NCBI GenBank assembly: GCA_008690995.1
Contig: VRMN01000001.1
Span: 1,488,001-1,552,000 of the forward strand
DNA from: Porphyridium purpureum
Taxonomy: Eukaryota > Rhodophyta > Bangiophyceae > Porphyridiales > Porphyridiaceae
Length of the DNA stretch: 64,000 bases
Direction: 5' to 3'
Below are positions 39,102 through 48,709 of this stretch, piece after piece. Positions within the stretch are counted from its first letter, which is position 1. Each line of letters begins with the position of its first letter. The notes beneath the pieces were generated by a model. The model ran no database searches, had not been told where the DNA came from, and saw only the letters and a list, made by a program, of their open reading frames with translations. The position numbers and the translations under genes are program-made.

Positions 39102-39456
39102 TCTCTCTCTCTCTCTCCCCCTTTCCCTCTGTCCCTCTGTCTCTTCGTCCTTCCTCTCAGCGCCGCCTATAAAACATGAATTATTTAATGTGCAGTTATT
39201 TAACTTAAAAATGGTGGTCTTTTAAGAAAGCACCGAAAAACCGATGACGGTGTAAGCGAGTATGGAGTCGGATGTAAGCTCTAGTAAAGCAGGCGGTTTG
39301 CATAGGAAGTGCCGAAGTGGCTATGAAAGTGAGTGGTTTTGGATATGAAGGGGACAACGGGACTGGACCAAAGGAGCGGGAGAAGGGAACAGGGAAAGAG
39401 GGAGGAGAGAAAGGAGGGGGGAGAGGGAGTTGGGGGGCGAGAGAGAGGGAAAGGCG
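39102..39456. promoter_or_regulatory. Divergent promoter region of the RimP-like and SWIB genes
   Basis: The 355 bases between two ATGs. (TC)n lies at 39102-39117 and a long purine tract at about 39370-39456, so each gene has a GA-rich tract on its own sense strand just upstream of its start. An AACCG motif pair lies at about 39227-39243 (ACCGAAAAACCG). Confidence 0.5.
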
Positions 39457-40617
39457 ATGGTGAGTGATGAGCAGTTGTGTGTGGAAGTGCGAGAGATCGT
39501 GCGCACGCATGATCTGGAGACGCTGACGATTCGTCGCGTGCTGGCGATTTTGCAGGAGCGGCATGGCGTGCATGAGATTGACGACGCGCGCAAGCCGGCC
39601 ATCCGCGGAATGGTGAATCTGGCCATACAGGACGAGGAGTCTCAGGAGGAGAACGGCTCACAGGAGGAGCACGACGGCGCACAGGAGGATACCGCAGAGG
39701 AATCCGACGCCGCGCGGCCGCAAGGGAAACTGGCGGCGTCCGCAAAGGCGTCTGCGCAGAAGAACCGCGCCGCACCGCACGCCGAGAAGAGGAAAAAGGC
39801 GCCGCGGAAGTCGTCCGTCATCACCAGCCTCTCGGCATTCAAGCTGCCTGTCGTCTTGGCACCGCCGCTCGCCGAGTTTCTGCAGGCGCGCGTCATGGCT
39901 CGCTCCGACGTGAGCCAGCGCATTGTCAAGTACGCCAAGGAGCACAACTTGCAAGACCCCAACGACGGGCGCAATTACATGTGCGACGCAGCGCTGAAGC
40001 GGCTGCTGCAAACAGACTCTTTCACTTACTTTTCAATCAACAAGCTGACTGCCCCAATGATGAGCAGGGCGCGAGAGCACCCGGATGCCGCTGTGCGCGA
40101 GGAGGCAAGGATCCTCGAAGAGCGACTCCTCAAGGAGGCAAACGAAGCGCGCGCTGCAGAGACACAGGATGAGGACGGTTTTTCCGATGACGAAAGCAGA
40201 TTGCGTATGAAAAAGAAAAAGGCGCGGAGTGGGCCAGATAATCGCGGGAACGCCTTCAAGGCTCCGTACGAGATCAGTGACCAGCTGGCGGCCGTTTGTG
40301 GCTCCAACACATTGTCTCGACCTGAGGTGGTGCGCCGCTTGTGGGCTTACATAAAATCCAACGAGCTCCAGGATCCGAGCAATCGGCGCCACATCATTTG
40401 CGACGCCAAGCTGAGAGCGGTCTTTAACGGCCTGGACATTGTGACAGGATTTAATATGAACAAGTACTTAAGCCAGCACTTTATTCGGCGCTTGGATGTG
40501 GACGAGGCTGTAGCAGCAGCCTCGCCCTCTGATGTGCCAACTCGCTCACCACATGCCGCTGAGGGCATGGATGTTGTTCAGCTCACTTCAGACGATGAAA
40601 CGTCTTCTGACGGCTAG
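39457..40617 (+). CDS. Chromatin protein with DEK-C and two SWIB/MDM2 domains
   Basis: Protein of 386 residues. Residues about 4-55 resemble a DEK C-terminal DNA-binding domain (LCVEVREIVRTHDLETLTIRRVLAILQ). Two SWIB domains follow, at about 125-195 (LAEFLQARVMARSDVSQRIVKYAKEHNLQDPNDGR) and about 270-345 (LSRPEVVRRLWAYIKSNELQDPSNRRHIICD). The first SWIB copy is more divergent at its start. The linkers are Lys/Glu rich. The same domain order, DEK-C then SWIB, occurs in plant and fungal (UAF30-like) chromatin proteins that act at rDNA or other genes. I chose ATG 39457; the upstream TTG was rejected. Confidence 0.85.
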   Translation: MVSDEQLCVEVREIVRTHDLETLTIRRVLAILQERHGVHEIDDARKPAIRGMVNLAIQDEESQEENGSQEEHDGAQEDTAEESDAARPQGKLAASAKASAQKNRAAPHAEKRKKAPRKSSVITSLSAFKLPVVLAPPLAEFLQARVMARSDVSQRIVKYAKEHNLQDPNDGRNYMCDAALKRLLQTDSFTYFSINKLTAPMMSRAREHPDAAVREEARILEERLLKEANEARAAETQDEDGFSDDESRLRMKKKKARSGPDNRGNAFKAPYEISDQLAAVCGSNTLSRPEVVRRLWAYIKSNELQDPSNRRHIICDAKLRAVFNGLDIVTGFNMNKYLSQHFIRRLDVDEAVAAASPSDVPTRSPHAAEGMDVVQLTSDDETSSDG

Positions 40618-41195
40618 CGGGTCGTGAATGCCGCGCAACGGTGCAGATGTGTATATTTATCGTATCGTTCCAAACATCGGCTGTCGATCTGAGATAGAAA
40701 CCGGGCTAGTGTTGACTCGGCGGCAAGAGGTCACAGACCGTACGGTCCTCGTGGGGAATTGCCTGTCTTTAGCACAGATTGTATGGTGGCACTCGCTTCT
40801 GGCCCGAGCTCACTCCCGGTATGCAGAACTGGGTGTTAGAGAATAAAAGTGTGTGGAACGGATGACGGCAAGATGGCATACGCGCGAAAGATTGCTGTCG
40901 CTCTTTTCCTCAACCAAAGCCTGCGGCTTCAAACTTTCAGAGAAACGTTGAATAAGCCGTTCAACGGCAGCTGCACGTGCGAGCTGTGGGACCGAAATCG
41001 TTCAAGACAGTGTCATGGAGCTAAACAGATTTCTGCATGTGCTGTGGAGCAGGAATGACGTCCCAAGAGGGCGCTTTCCGTATAGGGCAATCAACACTGT
41101 GCAAAAGTTGTTTAGACATCAGCGATACGCGCACCAAGCTGCTGCGCCTGCTCGCGAAATTCAGCGATGTATTTTGATACAGCCCTTCGGCTCTT
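40618..41195. other. Convergent 3' intergenic region
   Basis: About 580 bases between the SWIB gene and the DUF3598-like gene. No gene, repeat or RNA was recognised. Confidence 0.4.
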
Positions 41196-43796
41196 TTATT
41201 CCGATTTCTCCTCGCTCACACTCGAACATCCAACTAGCTGACCTGCCTGCGAGTAATGCCGGACTAGTGCAAATCGAAGGTCTGCAGCGTATACCGCCGC
41301 TTCGAGATCAAATCGACACACATCACGCGCGATGACGCGCGGCACACACACCGATACCACATGCTTGCCGCCATGCACGGGGAAAAAGTATTGCACCACG
41401 TCTGGCACCTCTCTTTCAAGGTGGGTGAACTTGATACAGCAGTCTGCGTTTTCCGGGTTGCCGCGAGCTTGGTCCTGCATCACAACACCGGCAATGCCTT
41501 CGTAGTAGAGCGGATGCTGTTCACCTGCTCGAACGGACGCCACGGTAGATGCGCCAAGTGCCCACGTCTTGAGTATTGAACACTGTGCAATGCGCTCCTT
41601 GTCGCGCCGCATGGCGGCTCGTACAGCCTTGGTACGTTTACGATCCGACTCTGCCGATCTTCCCGTCGCAGTCAGTGGTGGTTGACTGCCGCGCGGTGGC
41701 GACATGAGCTCATTCCGCTCATTCGGCTCCGCGCCCTCTTTCCGCCAAGTGACTTCGTCCAAGCGCACGGCATCATTCTCGATTAGGCACGATTCGCTCG
41801 GGAGCTTTTCACAAGGAGCAGCATGCTGGAATGGATAGATGCATACGGCACTACCGCGCCATTTGCCTAGAACTGCTCGTAGAACATGCTCCGCGTCCGT
41901 CACTTGGGGCACGGACAGCAAGTGGTTTGTGATTATAGGCTCTTCGGATTGGTTCGCATCTTGACGCAAAGACACGATAGTTATTCGGGTAGGACGTACT
42001 GCCGCATGTCTTTTCTTGCCTTGATCGAGATGATCCAACTCTCCAAGTAACTCAATGTCCAGTCGAACGCCGCGCTCAAGCACAAAGCCGAACGCAGCGA
42101 TCCGCAGCGGTTCGGATAGTTTTGCCTTGTCGGTGGCAAGGCTCAACGTTTTGAGCTGCGTGAAGCCATTGGTCCATTTGCCGCCTTCGAACACAAGCAT
42201 TCCATCTAAAAATGGGTTCATAGAAATGCGAAACTTGCGCTGCTTGTCACTTTCCATCCACAATGTCCCGAATTCCCGCGCTTCGCGATCCATTTTGACA
42301 AGCGTTCCGCCTTTTGTCTGCACGACCACCTCGCTAAAGTCCTCAGGCTCCAGAAAGCGAACCGATTCAGTCACTGACGTCTCGATGGCTCCAGTTCTGG
42401 AGCACGCGCACATTTCGTCCTCCGTATGAAGCGTCCATGTCAAAGAGCTGCCGCGCCACTCGCCTTCCAGCCATTCGCGCCCCTGCTCAATGGGGTTGGG
42501 GTATGGATGTGAACGCCGCGATTCTCCGTGTTCAGCGGGATTTTGTCGCGCATCTGATCTGCGGCTTTGCAAGTCTTCTAGCTGGTAATTGAACGGAGGA
42601 AGATCAAAAGAGCGCCCCTCTACCACAACGCCGCCGCGCTTCTGCTCGGCCGCCCGCCATTCCTCCACATCCTCACGGTCCGGTAAGTCCATGTGCGCGG
42701 GCACAACCCCGGCGAGCGGTTCGAGAGCCTCGTCGCGCGCCTGCTGCTCGGCCCAGCCGCTCATCGCGCTTTCTAGTTCTTTCTCAATATTTTCAGGGCT
42801 ATCGCGTCGGACCGGCTCGAGATTATGCTCGACCAAGATTTTCGCCAATTCTTCATCATCTGCATCGGCTTCTGCAAGAACTTGCTCGCGCAGCGCGCGC
42901 GCAAAACTGCTATTCTCGTCAAACTCATCACTGTCGAATGCGGCACCAATGCTATCGTACAAATCAGGGTTCGGTGCACGCCATGCGCGCCCCGTCACCG
43001 GATCACGTATTTTGTTTAGCTCGAGCTCCTTTTCAACTTCTGCAGCTCGACGCACGTGATCAAAGCCGTCCGGAATGTCTTCGTCATCATTGCCATCGAA
43101 AATTTCTGGCAAGCTGTCCGTGGCCTTCTTGCTCCAGTCCGGTTCCAGGAAGGCCGGGTTGGCATTCACTGAATTGACCCCTGGTTGGAACTCTGGCGAC
43201 AGCCGCGCGCGCCACTCGCCGAACTCGAGCTCCTCTGCCAATTCTGCGCGTTCAGAGCCCCGTTCCCGCATGAAATTCAAGCGCCTGTCCTCTTCGTCCT
43301 CCACAGGAAATCGGAAGCCTTCAAACGCCTCGCGCTTTGGCAGCTCGTTTATGTCACGGATAACGAACTCTTTGTTCTCTTCGGATGGTCGCTTGGAATA
43401 CGGCGGAGGAGTCGGTCGCTGACCCTGATAGTAAAACGCACTGTCGGTGAAACCGTCCTTGAACCACTGCTTTTTGCCAGATTCAGATCCGTCGCGACCT
43501 GGAGCCACATCGCCTTCATCGTTCTGGTCTGCACCAGACTGAGCGCATAGCGTCACCCGACATGCATGGCCTCGACCTGCGTTTGCGCCTCGAGCACAGG
43601 TACTGAATGAGCAGTTGTGTCGCTTCCGAGACGCTCCGCCACAAGATTCCTCTGACCAGATCGGCGTTCGCTGGTGTCCAGCCTGGTGCGCGGTGCGCTG
43701 TGCTCGCACGCAGACGCAGTTATGACCACGGTCGCGACCTGATGCACACGCAACGTGCGGTGCGACGAACGAGCATTGCGGCGCCGGCGTCGACAT
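41196..43796 (-). CDS. Large plastid-type protein with DUF3598-like C-terminal part
   Basis: Protein of 866 residues, not firmly recognised. The first 90 residues are Arg/Cys/Ser rich with few acidic residues, suggesting a transit peptide. The middle is acidic and probably flexible. From about 450 there are two lipocalin-like repeats, each opening with a Trp motif: WLEGEWRGSSLTW and VLGKWRGSAVCIYPF. The end is an all-beta segment, YFFPVHGGKHVVSVCVPRVI. This pattern resembles DUF3598 proteins of cyanobacteria and plastids, whose role is unknown. The frame begins with TTG at 43799 and ATG at 43796. Head to head with the Bin3 methyltransferase, 162 bases apart. Confidence 0.6.
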   Translation of the reverse strand: MSTPAPQCSFVAPHVACASGRDRGHNCVCVRAQRTAHQAGHQRTPIWSEESCGGASRKRHNCSFSTCARGANAGRGHACRVTLCAQSGADQNDEGDVAPGRDGSESGKKQWFKDGFTDSAFYYQGQRPTPPPYSKRPSEENKEFVIRDINELPKREAFEGFRFPVEDEEDRRLNFMRERGSERAELAEELEFGEWRARLSPEFQPGVNSVNANPAFLEPDWSKKATDSLPEIFDGNDDEDIPDGFDHVRRAAEVEKELELNKIRDPVTGRAWRAPNPDLYDSIGAAFDSDEFDENSSFARALREQVLAEADADDEELAKILVEHNLEPVRRDSPENIEKELESAMSGWAEQQARDEALEPLAGVVPAHMDLPDREDVEEWRAAEQKRGGVVVEGRSFDLPPFNYQLEDLQSRRSDARQNPAEHGESRRSHPYPNPIEQGREWLEGEWRGSSLTWTLHTEDEMCACSRTGAIETSVTESVRFLEPEDFSEVVVQTKGGTLVKMDREAREFGTLWMESDKQRKFRISMNPFLDGMLVFEGGKWTNGFTQLKTLSLATDKAKLSEPLRIAAFGFVLERGVRLDIELLGELDHLDQGKKRHAAVRPTRITIVSLRQDANQSEEPIITNHLLSVPQVTDAEHVLRAVLGKWRGSAVCIYPFQHAAPCEKLPSESCLIENDAVRLDEVTWRKEGAEPNERNELMSPPRGSQPPLTATGRSAESDRKRTKAVRAAMRRDKERIAQCSILKTWALGASTVASVRAGEQHPLYYEGIAGVVMQDQARGNPENADCCIKFTHLEREVPDVVQYFFPVHGGKHVVSVCVPRVIARDVCRFDLEAAVYAADLRFALVRHYSQAGQLVGCSSVSEEKSE

Positions 43797-43958
43797 CAAC
43801 CTTAAACGCGGCGCGGCCGCAGTGAAGGTGACGGCAAACGTGCTCTGCCAGCCAACAAGTCAGATCGCGTCCTTTTCAATTGTGTGCTTGCGACTTTTGT
43901 ATCTCTTTCTTTCGCCTCCCACTTCTGTCGAGCACGAACGAGTGACAGAACAAAGGGA

Positions 43959-44876
43959 ATGGGAGCAGGCGACGGCGACAAGACGCACAGGAGCGAGGTG
44001 TCCATGGCGGCAGAGTCTCCTACACCTGGCGCGCAGAGGGTGCTTGAGGAAGGCCGTGTGGGAAATTACCATTCATACTATGGAAAGAGGCGCAAGTTGA
44101 TGGCTGTGTTTCAGGCGCAGAACGCGCAGGCCACTGCAGCATCTGGAGCGGACGAGGGAGACGGCGACGAAAATACTTCGACGGGCCACAGCAGCTCTTC
44201 TACTGCGCCTGGATCTGCCTTGTATTCGGATGAGAGACTGGACCTTCTGAAAGAGGAATGGGTGCGCGGCAAGCGCGTGCTCGACCTTGGCTGCAATGAC
44301 GGCACCTTTGTGTACGACTTGGTGGCCAGATTCCAGCCGCGTAGCGTGCTCGGGGTCGATATTGATCGCGCATTGATTGACGACGCGAAGAAGCGCCGCA
44401 AGAATATGCGGCGGCGGTGGCGCCAGAATAGCGGGCGGACTGGTGAAGCAAAGTCCAGCACAGATCCTTTGCTCTGTGTGCATTTCTGTTGCGAGGATAT
44501 AATTTCACCTGACGCCAAGTGGGCGCAGCATGCTGGCGCATACGATCTCGTGCTCCTCATGAGCGTGACCAAGTGGATCCATCTCCACCACGGCGATGCC
44601 GGTATCAAGCAGGTATTCAAAAACGTCGCGAACGTCCTCGCGCCACGCGGAGTGTTTGTTCTGGAGTACCAGCGGTGGAGCACGTACAGACGCAAAGCCA
44701 ATCTATCTACCGAGGTGCACCAAAACTATAAGTCCATTCGCCTCAGACCAGAGGTGTTTGATACATACCTTGAGCATGAATGCGGTCTCAAGCCGGGGCC
44801 CCCAATACGACCACGCGGTGTCACTGGGCAGCCGTACAACCGCCCAATGCTTTCATTCCGCAAGGGCCCTGTCTAG
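43959..44876 (+). CDS. Bin3/MePCE-type RNA methyltransferase
   Basis: Protein of 305 residues. The Bin3 family N-terminal motif NYHSYYGKR (36-44) is followed by SAM motif I, VLDLGCNDG (107-115), motif II VLGVDID (130-136), then YDLVLLMSVTKWIHLHHGDAGI and LAPRGVFVLEYQRWSTYRRK, all diagnostic of the family. Members put a methyl cap on the gamma-phosphate of 7SK or U6 RNA (MePCE) or methylate small RNAs (BCDIN3D). The Lys/Arg-rich insertion KKRRKNMRRRWRQ after motif II may bind RNA. ATG 43959 is the first; ATG 44004 is an alternative. Confidence 0.88.
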   Translation: MGAGDGDKTHRSEVSMAAESPTPGAQRVLEEGRVGNYHSYYGKRRKLMAVFQAQNAQATAASGADEGDGDENTSTGHSSSSTAPGSALYSDERLDLLKEEWVRGKRVLDLGCNDGTFVYDLVARFQPRSVLGVDIDRALIDDAKKRRKNMRRRWRQNSGRTGEAKSSTDPLLCVHFCCEDIISPDAKWAQHAGAYDLVLLMSVTKWIHLHHGDAGIKQVFKNVANVLAPRGVFVLEYQRWSTYRRKANLSTEVHQNYKSIRLRPEVFDTYLEHECGLKPGPPIRPRGVTGQPYNRPMLSFRKGPV

Positions 44877-45489
44877 AAGTGGAGTGAGGATGCAAGCTGC
44901 GATTCATCCTTCACGGCTGCTGCATTTCAGCACCACAGGACAGGAAACGAAACGGATACCCCGTAGAACATGGTGCCTCAGTCACAGATGCAAAGGACCC
45001 AGCAACCTCTTTTTTTCGCCAGTCGAGCGGACAATATTCAATTAACACTCCAAGTAGACATTCCGTGTGCCTGATCGTCGGCGAATGTATTCGAATCACC
45101 AGCACAAACGCACGGGCCACGAACCGCAAAGCTTAAGAGCGGCAAGCAGAGGCCACGCCGCATGTGTCATGCAAAATACGTCTGAGCATACTTGACAGCG
45201 CATCAGTTCAGAGTCAACGAGCGCCTCTGAAGCAGCAACATGCATGCGCGCTGGCCTTGGTGTGGAGTCGCCGGAAAATGTGCTCGAGCGCAAGCGCTTC
45301 TCGCTTCTCCAAAAGGCGTCCTTGCTACCGTCGCCCATTTGATTGAGCATCTATTTGCCCGGCAGAGATTGAGCGTGTCTTTGCCATACACGAGAGATAC
45401 CACGCTGCAACCGACGCCAAGCCACAGTTGGTCGAAAAGACATGCGTTTGCCCCTCAAAGTACACAAAAGAGGAAGCCTGAGCTTGTTT
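44877..45489. other. Convergent intergenic region
   Basis: About 610 bases between the Bin3 methyltransferase and the small membrane protein. Short frames on both strands around 45100-45530 show no family features. Confidence 0.4.
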
Positions 45490-45960
45490 CTACGGTTGCT
45501 GATGCTCATCTTTACGTATGCTGCTGGGCGTGAAAAGATCAGGACGTATCGCGACGCCTTCTTCGATGCTGTCCTGCGTGCTTCCTGGTTTGAGACTGCG
45601 ACAGGCCAAAACCCCGCCGAACAGATCGGTACAACTTCCCATGGCTGTGAATATCAGCAGCGGGACGTAGCTCTTCCGCTTGATGCATAGTGGCACAGCC
45701 ACAGCTGTGGCTGCAATAGTGAACACATTTTTTGTGGCACCTAGCACGCATTCGCCGTATGGCTGCCCTTCATGCGCGGGACCAAACAGAGACGGCGACT
45801 CGGTTCCGTCGCCGCGCTCAGTCACCTCAATGCGCGGAATCCACGACCGCCATCCTTCCGCCTGTGCCCCGGGCATTCCAGCCAAGGCTTTTACCGCTTG
45901 GTTCCACGGCGCGTGCTCACGCTCATCCGCCCCGCCCGGATCCGATCCGGAACTCGCCAT
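45490..45960 (-). CDS. Small protein with two hydrophobic segments, unknown
   Basis: Protein of 156 residues from ATG 45960, not recognised. The N-terminal 70 residues are polar. A conserved-looking core follows: a Cys, a first hydrophobic segment (VFTIAATAVAVPLCI), a short basic turn (KRKSYVP), a second hydrophobic segment (LLIFTAMGSCTDLFGGVLAC) and a polar tail. This hairpin around a KRK turn with Cys at both ends recalls MIC10-like inner-membrane proteins in layout, but the glycine motifs of that family are absent. Confidence 0.55.
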   Translation of the reverse strand: MASSGSDPGGADEREHAPWNQAVKALAGMPGAQAEGWRSWIPRIEVTERGDGTESPSLFGPAHEGQPYGECVLGATKNVFTIAATAVAVPLCIKRKSYVPLLIFTAMGSCTDLFGGVLACRSLKPGSTQDSIEEGVAIRPDLFTPSSIRKDEHQQP

Positions 45961-47431
45961 GCTTCTCTCGCTTCGGACAACCGCTGAGTGTCCCTGTGAA
46001 CATGTGTCGCGTGTGGATTGGGAGTCCGCGACGCGAATCTGGCCGGCGTGCGCGAAGGGCTGGGACAGCCAGGCTCGTTACGGTTTGATGTGGCCCGGTT
46101 TTGACGCAGCGACACGGCGGAAAGCCGGTTGCAGGATGAGCGCCCTCGACACGCGTCTGTCGGACGCCTGTTGAAGAGCAGCAGCGCGTCGAGAGTAATT
46201 CGTTTCTGTCGCTTGCGATGTGCACAGACAACTTTGCCAATGGACGACGAAGGAGGAAAGAGTCGTTAAGGACAACCTCCGTGTTCAGGTTCCTTGTCCT
46301 TCATGTTCTTGAGCTTCTCTTTCTTTTCCTTGCGGCGAGGAGAGCCGTAGCTTTTGGGCGTTGGGCATGGGATGTGAGGATCGAAGCAGGAAGGATTGTG
46401 TGATTGCTGAGTTTGGGGTCGGCAGGCGTGCGTGCTTGTTGATGCTGATTCGACAGGCCGCGTCCAAGCGTTAGAAAGGTTCAAGGATTGGGCATGGTGA
46501 TTCGTGGCGCGAGTGAGAGCTCCGCAACAAGCTTCGTCGCATGGGCAAAACAGGATCGAGGATCGAGGCTGGTTCCGGGTGGCTGCGCGCAAAGGGTCCA
46601 ATGACGCAGGGGTGGTTTTAGTTGTCGCGCCGGTTGGGATGGTCGGCTGTTTTTTAACACAGTCCGTAAGTCTCAGCTGACGTTGCAGATGATTGTAACC
46701 CTAGAGTATCGTCTTTTGTTTGTTTGTCGGGCATCTTTCCTCGGAAGGCAGCTCGACGCTTCTTTTCCCCTTTTTCCTGTTTGGCTCTCTGTGCCTGGCA
46801 GGTCTGTTGCACTGGCTCTGCGTCAATCCAGGCCAAACTTTGCGCGCAGCAGACGCTGAGGAGCGAACGTTCGAGCATGATGCATCTCTGGACAAGGCAG
46901 TTCTGTACAGATCTGCGCTGCGCCTTTCGGTGCGAAGCAGGTCTAGGCCAAGCAGGGTGTAGGATTAGTGTGACGCTTGGATAATCGTCGCATCCAGTTC
47001 ACGCCCTCAAGTCGTTGTGGAATTGCCTCATTCCGGGTCGCGCTTCAACGCCTCTCGCTCTCTCTTTCTCGGTCCCGAATTTCATTTCGGTACCCCGCCA
47101 GTTCGGTTCTCGCGCACTTCTGCGGGTCTTTTTTTTATGTTCTTTCTTTTCTTTACCCCCGGCAGAGCTGGTTTGTTTCCGTGATGATCGGCGTGTTCCC
47201 ATAACCTGTTCCTCGCGCGCTGCCTCGATTCGGCCGCATCCCCTTTCGTATTTCCTCGGCAGATGTCAGCCCAGCCACATTTTTTTTGGTGCTTGCGTTC
47301 TACACGCACACCTCCCATTCCAACGGGACGCAACTGCGACGGTAATCGGATTGTCTCTATGATGAATGCTGCGGGCTGCATACCTGCACTGACCACATGT
47401 TTGTGACACTGTCTAACCTTTCTCTGTCTGA
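45961..47431. other. Gene-poor stretch of about 1.5 kb
   Basis: No intact gene is recognised. One minus-strand segment at 46266-46345 reads as a plausible protein C terminus (GSPRRKEKKEKLKNMKDKEP, stop at 46266) but has no in-frame ATG; it might be the last exon of a small spliced gene. Frames around 46650-46980 have no recognisable features. Confidence 0.35.
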
Positions 47432-48709
47432 CTATCTCCCTTCGTTTACAAGCTGGCCGCACGCAGCATGAGCCTCATCTCCGCGCGGCATGCGTACAAA
47501 CGCAGTGAGTCCTCTTGCTCGCAGGATGCGCTGGAAAGCCCAGATGCGCTCTTTCGAGGACGGCCGAAACGCATCAAATTGCGGGAATCCGGGCAAAGTG
47601 ACGATGTTGTACGGGATTAGATCGACACACACCCGTACGCGGACGTCACCGGAAAGCTGCAGGGGCAGAAGCAAATCTGCAATGCCATGCGCGTGGTGCT
47701 CATGATCGTTGATTAAATGCAGCATGGTGATACCCACGCGAAGTACTCTCTGATGCGCGCCCGAGCGAGCCACCATGGCACTTCCAAACGCGTCGCGCAA
47801 CTCAGCCACACTGTGCGTGGCTGTCGGTACCAGGGTCTTTCTCAGCGCGTCGTCTGCCGTGTGAAGGCTCCACGCAAGCAACGCTGGCAGGTCGGCCATG
47901 CGAAGCACAGAAGACGGATTCAGTCCGACCGTGCTCACCGTGATGCTAGTCCTGCTCATACCAAAGCCCTGTGTGTCAGTGAGAACGCGCAGTGCATGCC
48001 GCACGTTGCGGAGATTCGCTCCAGCGTCACCTTCGCCCATGAACACCAGGCGACTGAGCGGTGGCAACGCGGGTGCACGGTTGGCTGCCGTCCCTTGCTT
48101 CGCGGTGGACGACTCACGAATCAATTGCTGAGCAAGATGCACTTGCGCCACGATTTCAGACGCCGCCAAGTTGCGCAGCAGTCCTCGCGTGCCAGTAGCG
48201 CAAAACGCGCATGCCTGCCTGCACCCAACTTGAGAGCTGACACACAACGTGCTTCGAGCCTCCCGCGCCGGGTCGAGCACCACTTCAGCTTGCGTGCGGC
48301 GGCGCTCGAAATGCGGAATTATCACGCTCTCCACGCGCCGGCCGTCCTCGCGTAGTTCCACCAGCAGCTTGGTCGTGCCATCATGGGCGCTACTCGTGTG
48401 GACGATAACCGCCGGAAGGTCGATGCCGTGCTGCTTCAAATATCGGCGCGCGTGCTCGCTGACGGCCGGGTCGTCTCGCGGCGATATGCTTCGCCCGCTG
48501 CGAATCGACTGCCACACAGATTTTGCCCGGCCCGTACCGCCCAACTGCTGCGCAAGCTCCTCAAACGGAACGTAGAGACCCAAGTTGGTAGCCGAGGCGC
48601 CGCTGCCTGCAGACGGTGACCACGCTGCGGCGGCGCTCGCGGTTGTCAGCCAGCCCACCCGGGGCGTGATTGAAGCAACCTTTGGCGGGTGCAGAGGCGG
48701 CACAAACAT
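47432..48709 (-). CDS. rlmN: RlmN-family radical SAM 23S rRNA (adenine2503-C2) methyltransferase
   Basis: Protein of 425 residues. The radical SAM cluster motif CRQACAFC lies at about 160-167 after TLCVSSQVG, then LLRNLAASEIVAQV. The second catalytic Cys of RlmN is Cys417 in DEAHAACGQL. The usual GMGEP-type motif reads FMGEGDAGANL. The enzyme methylates A2503 of large-subunit rRNA (and some tRNAs) in bacteria and organelles. The first 40 residues are Ala/Ser/Thr/Pro rich without acidic residues, as in a transit peptide. ATG 48709 is the only usable in-frame ATG, and it overlaps the ATG of the divergent SEC14-GOLD gene. Confidence 0.88.
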   Translation of the reverse strand: MFVPPLHPPKVASITPRVGWLTTASAAAAWSPSAGSGASATNLGLYVPFEELAQQLGGTGRAKSVWQSIRSGRSISPRDDPAVSEHARRYLKQHGIDLPAVIVHTSSAHDGTTKLLVELREDGRRVESVIIPHFERRRTQAEVVLDPAREARSTLCVSSQVGCRQACAFCATGTRGLLRNLAASEIVAQVHLAQQLIRESSTAKQGTAANRAPALPPLSRLVFMGEGDAGANLRNVRHALRVLTDTQGFGMSRTSITVSTVGLNPSSVLRMADLPALLAWSLHTADDALRKTLVPTATHSVAELRDAFGSAMVARSGAHQRVLRVGITMLHLINDHEHHAHGIADLLLPLQLSGDVRVRVCVDLIPYNIVTLPGFPQFDAFRPSSKERIWAFQRILRARGLTAFVRMPRGDEAHAACGQLVNEGR

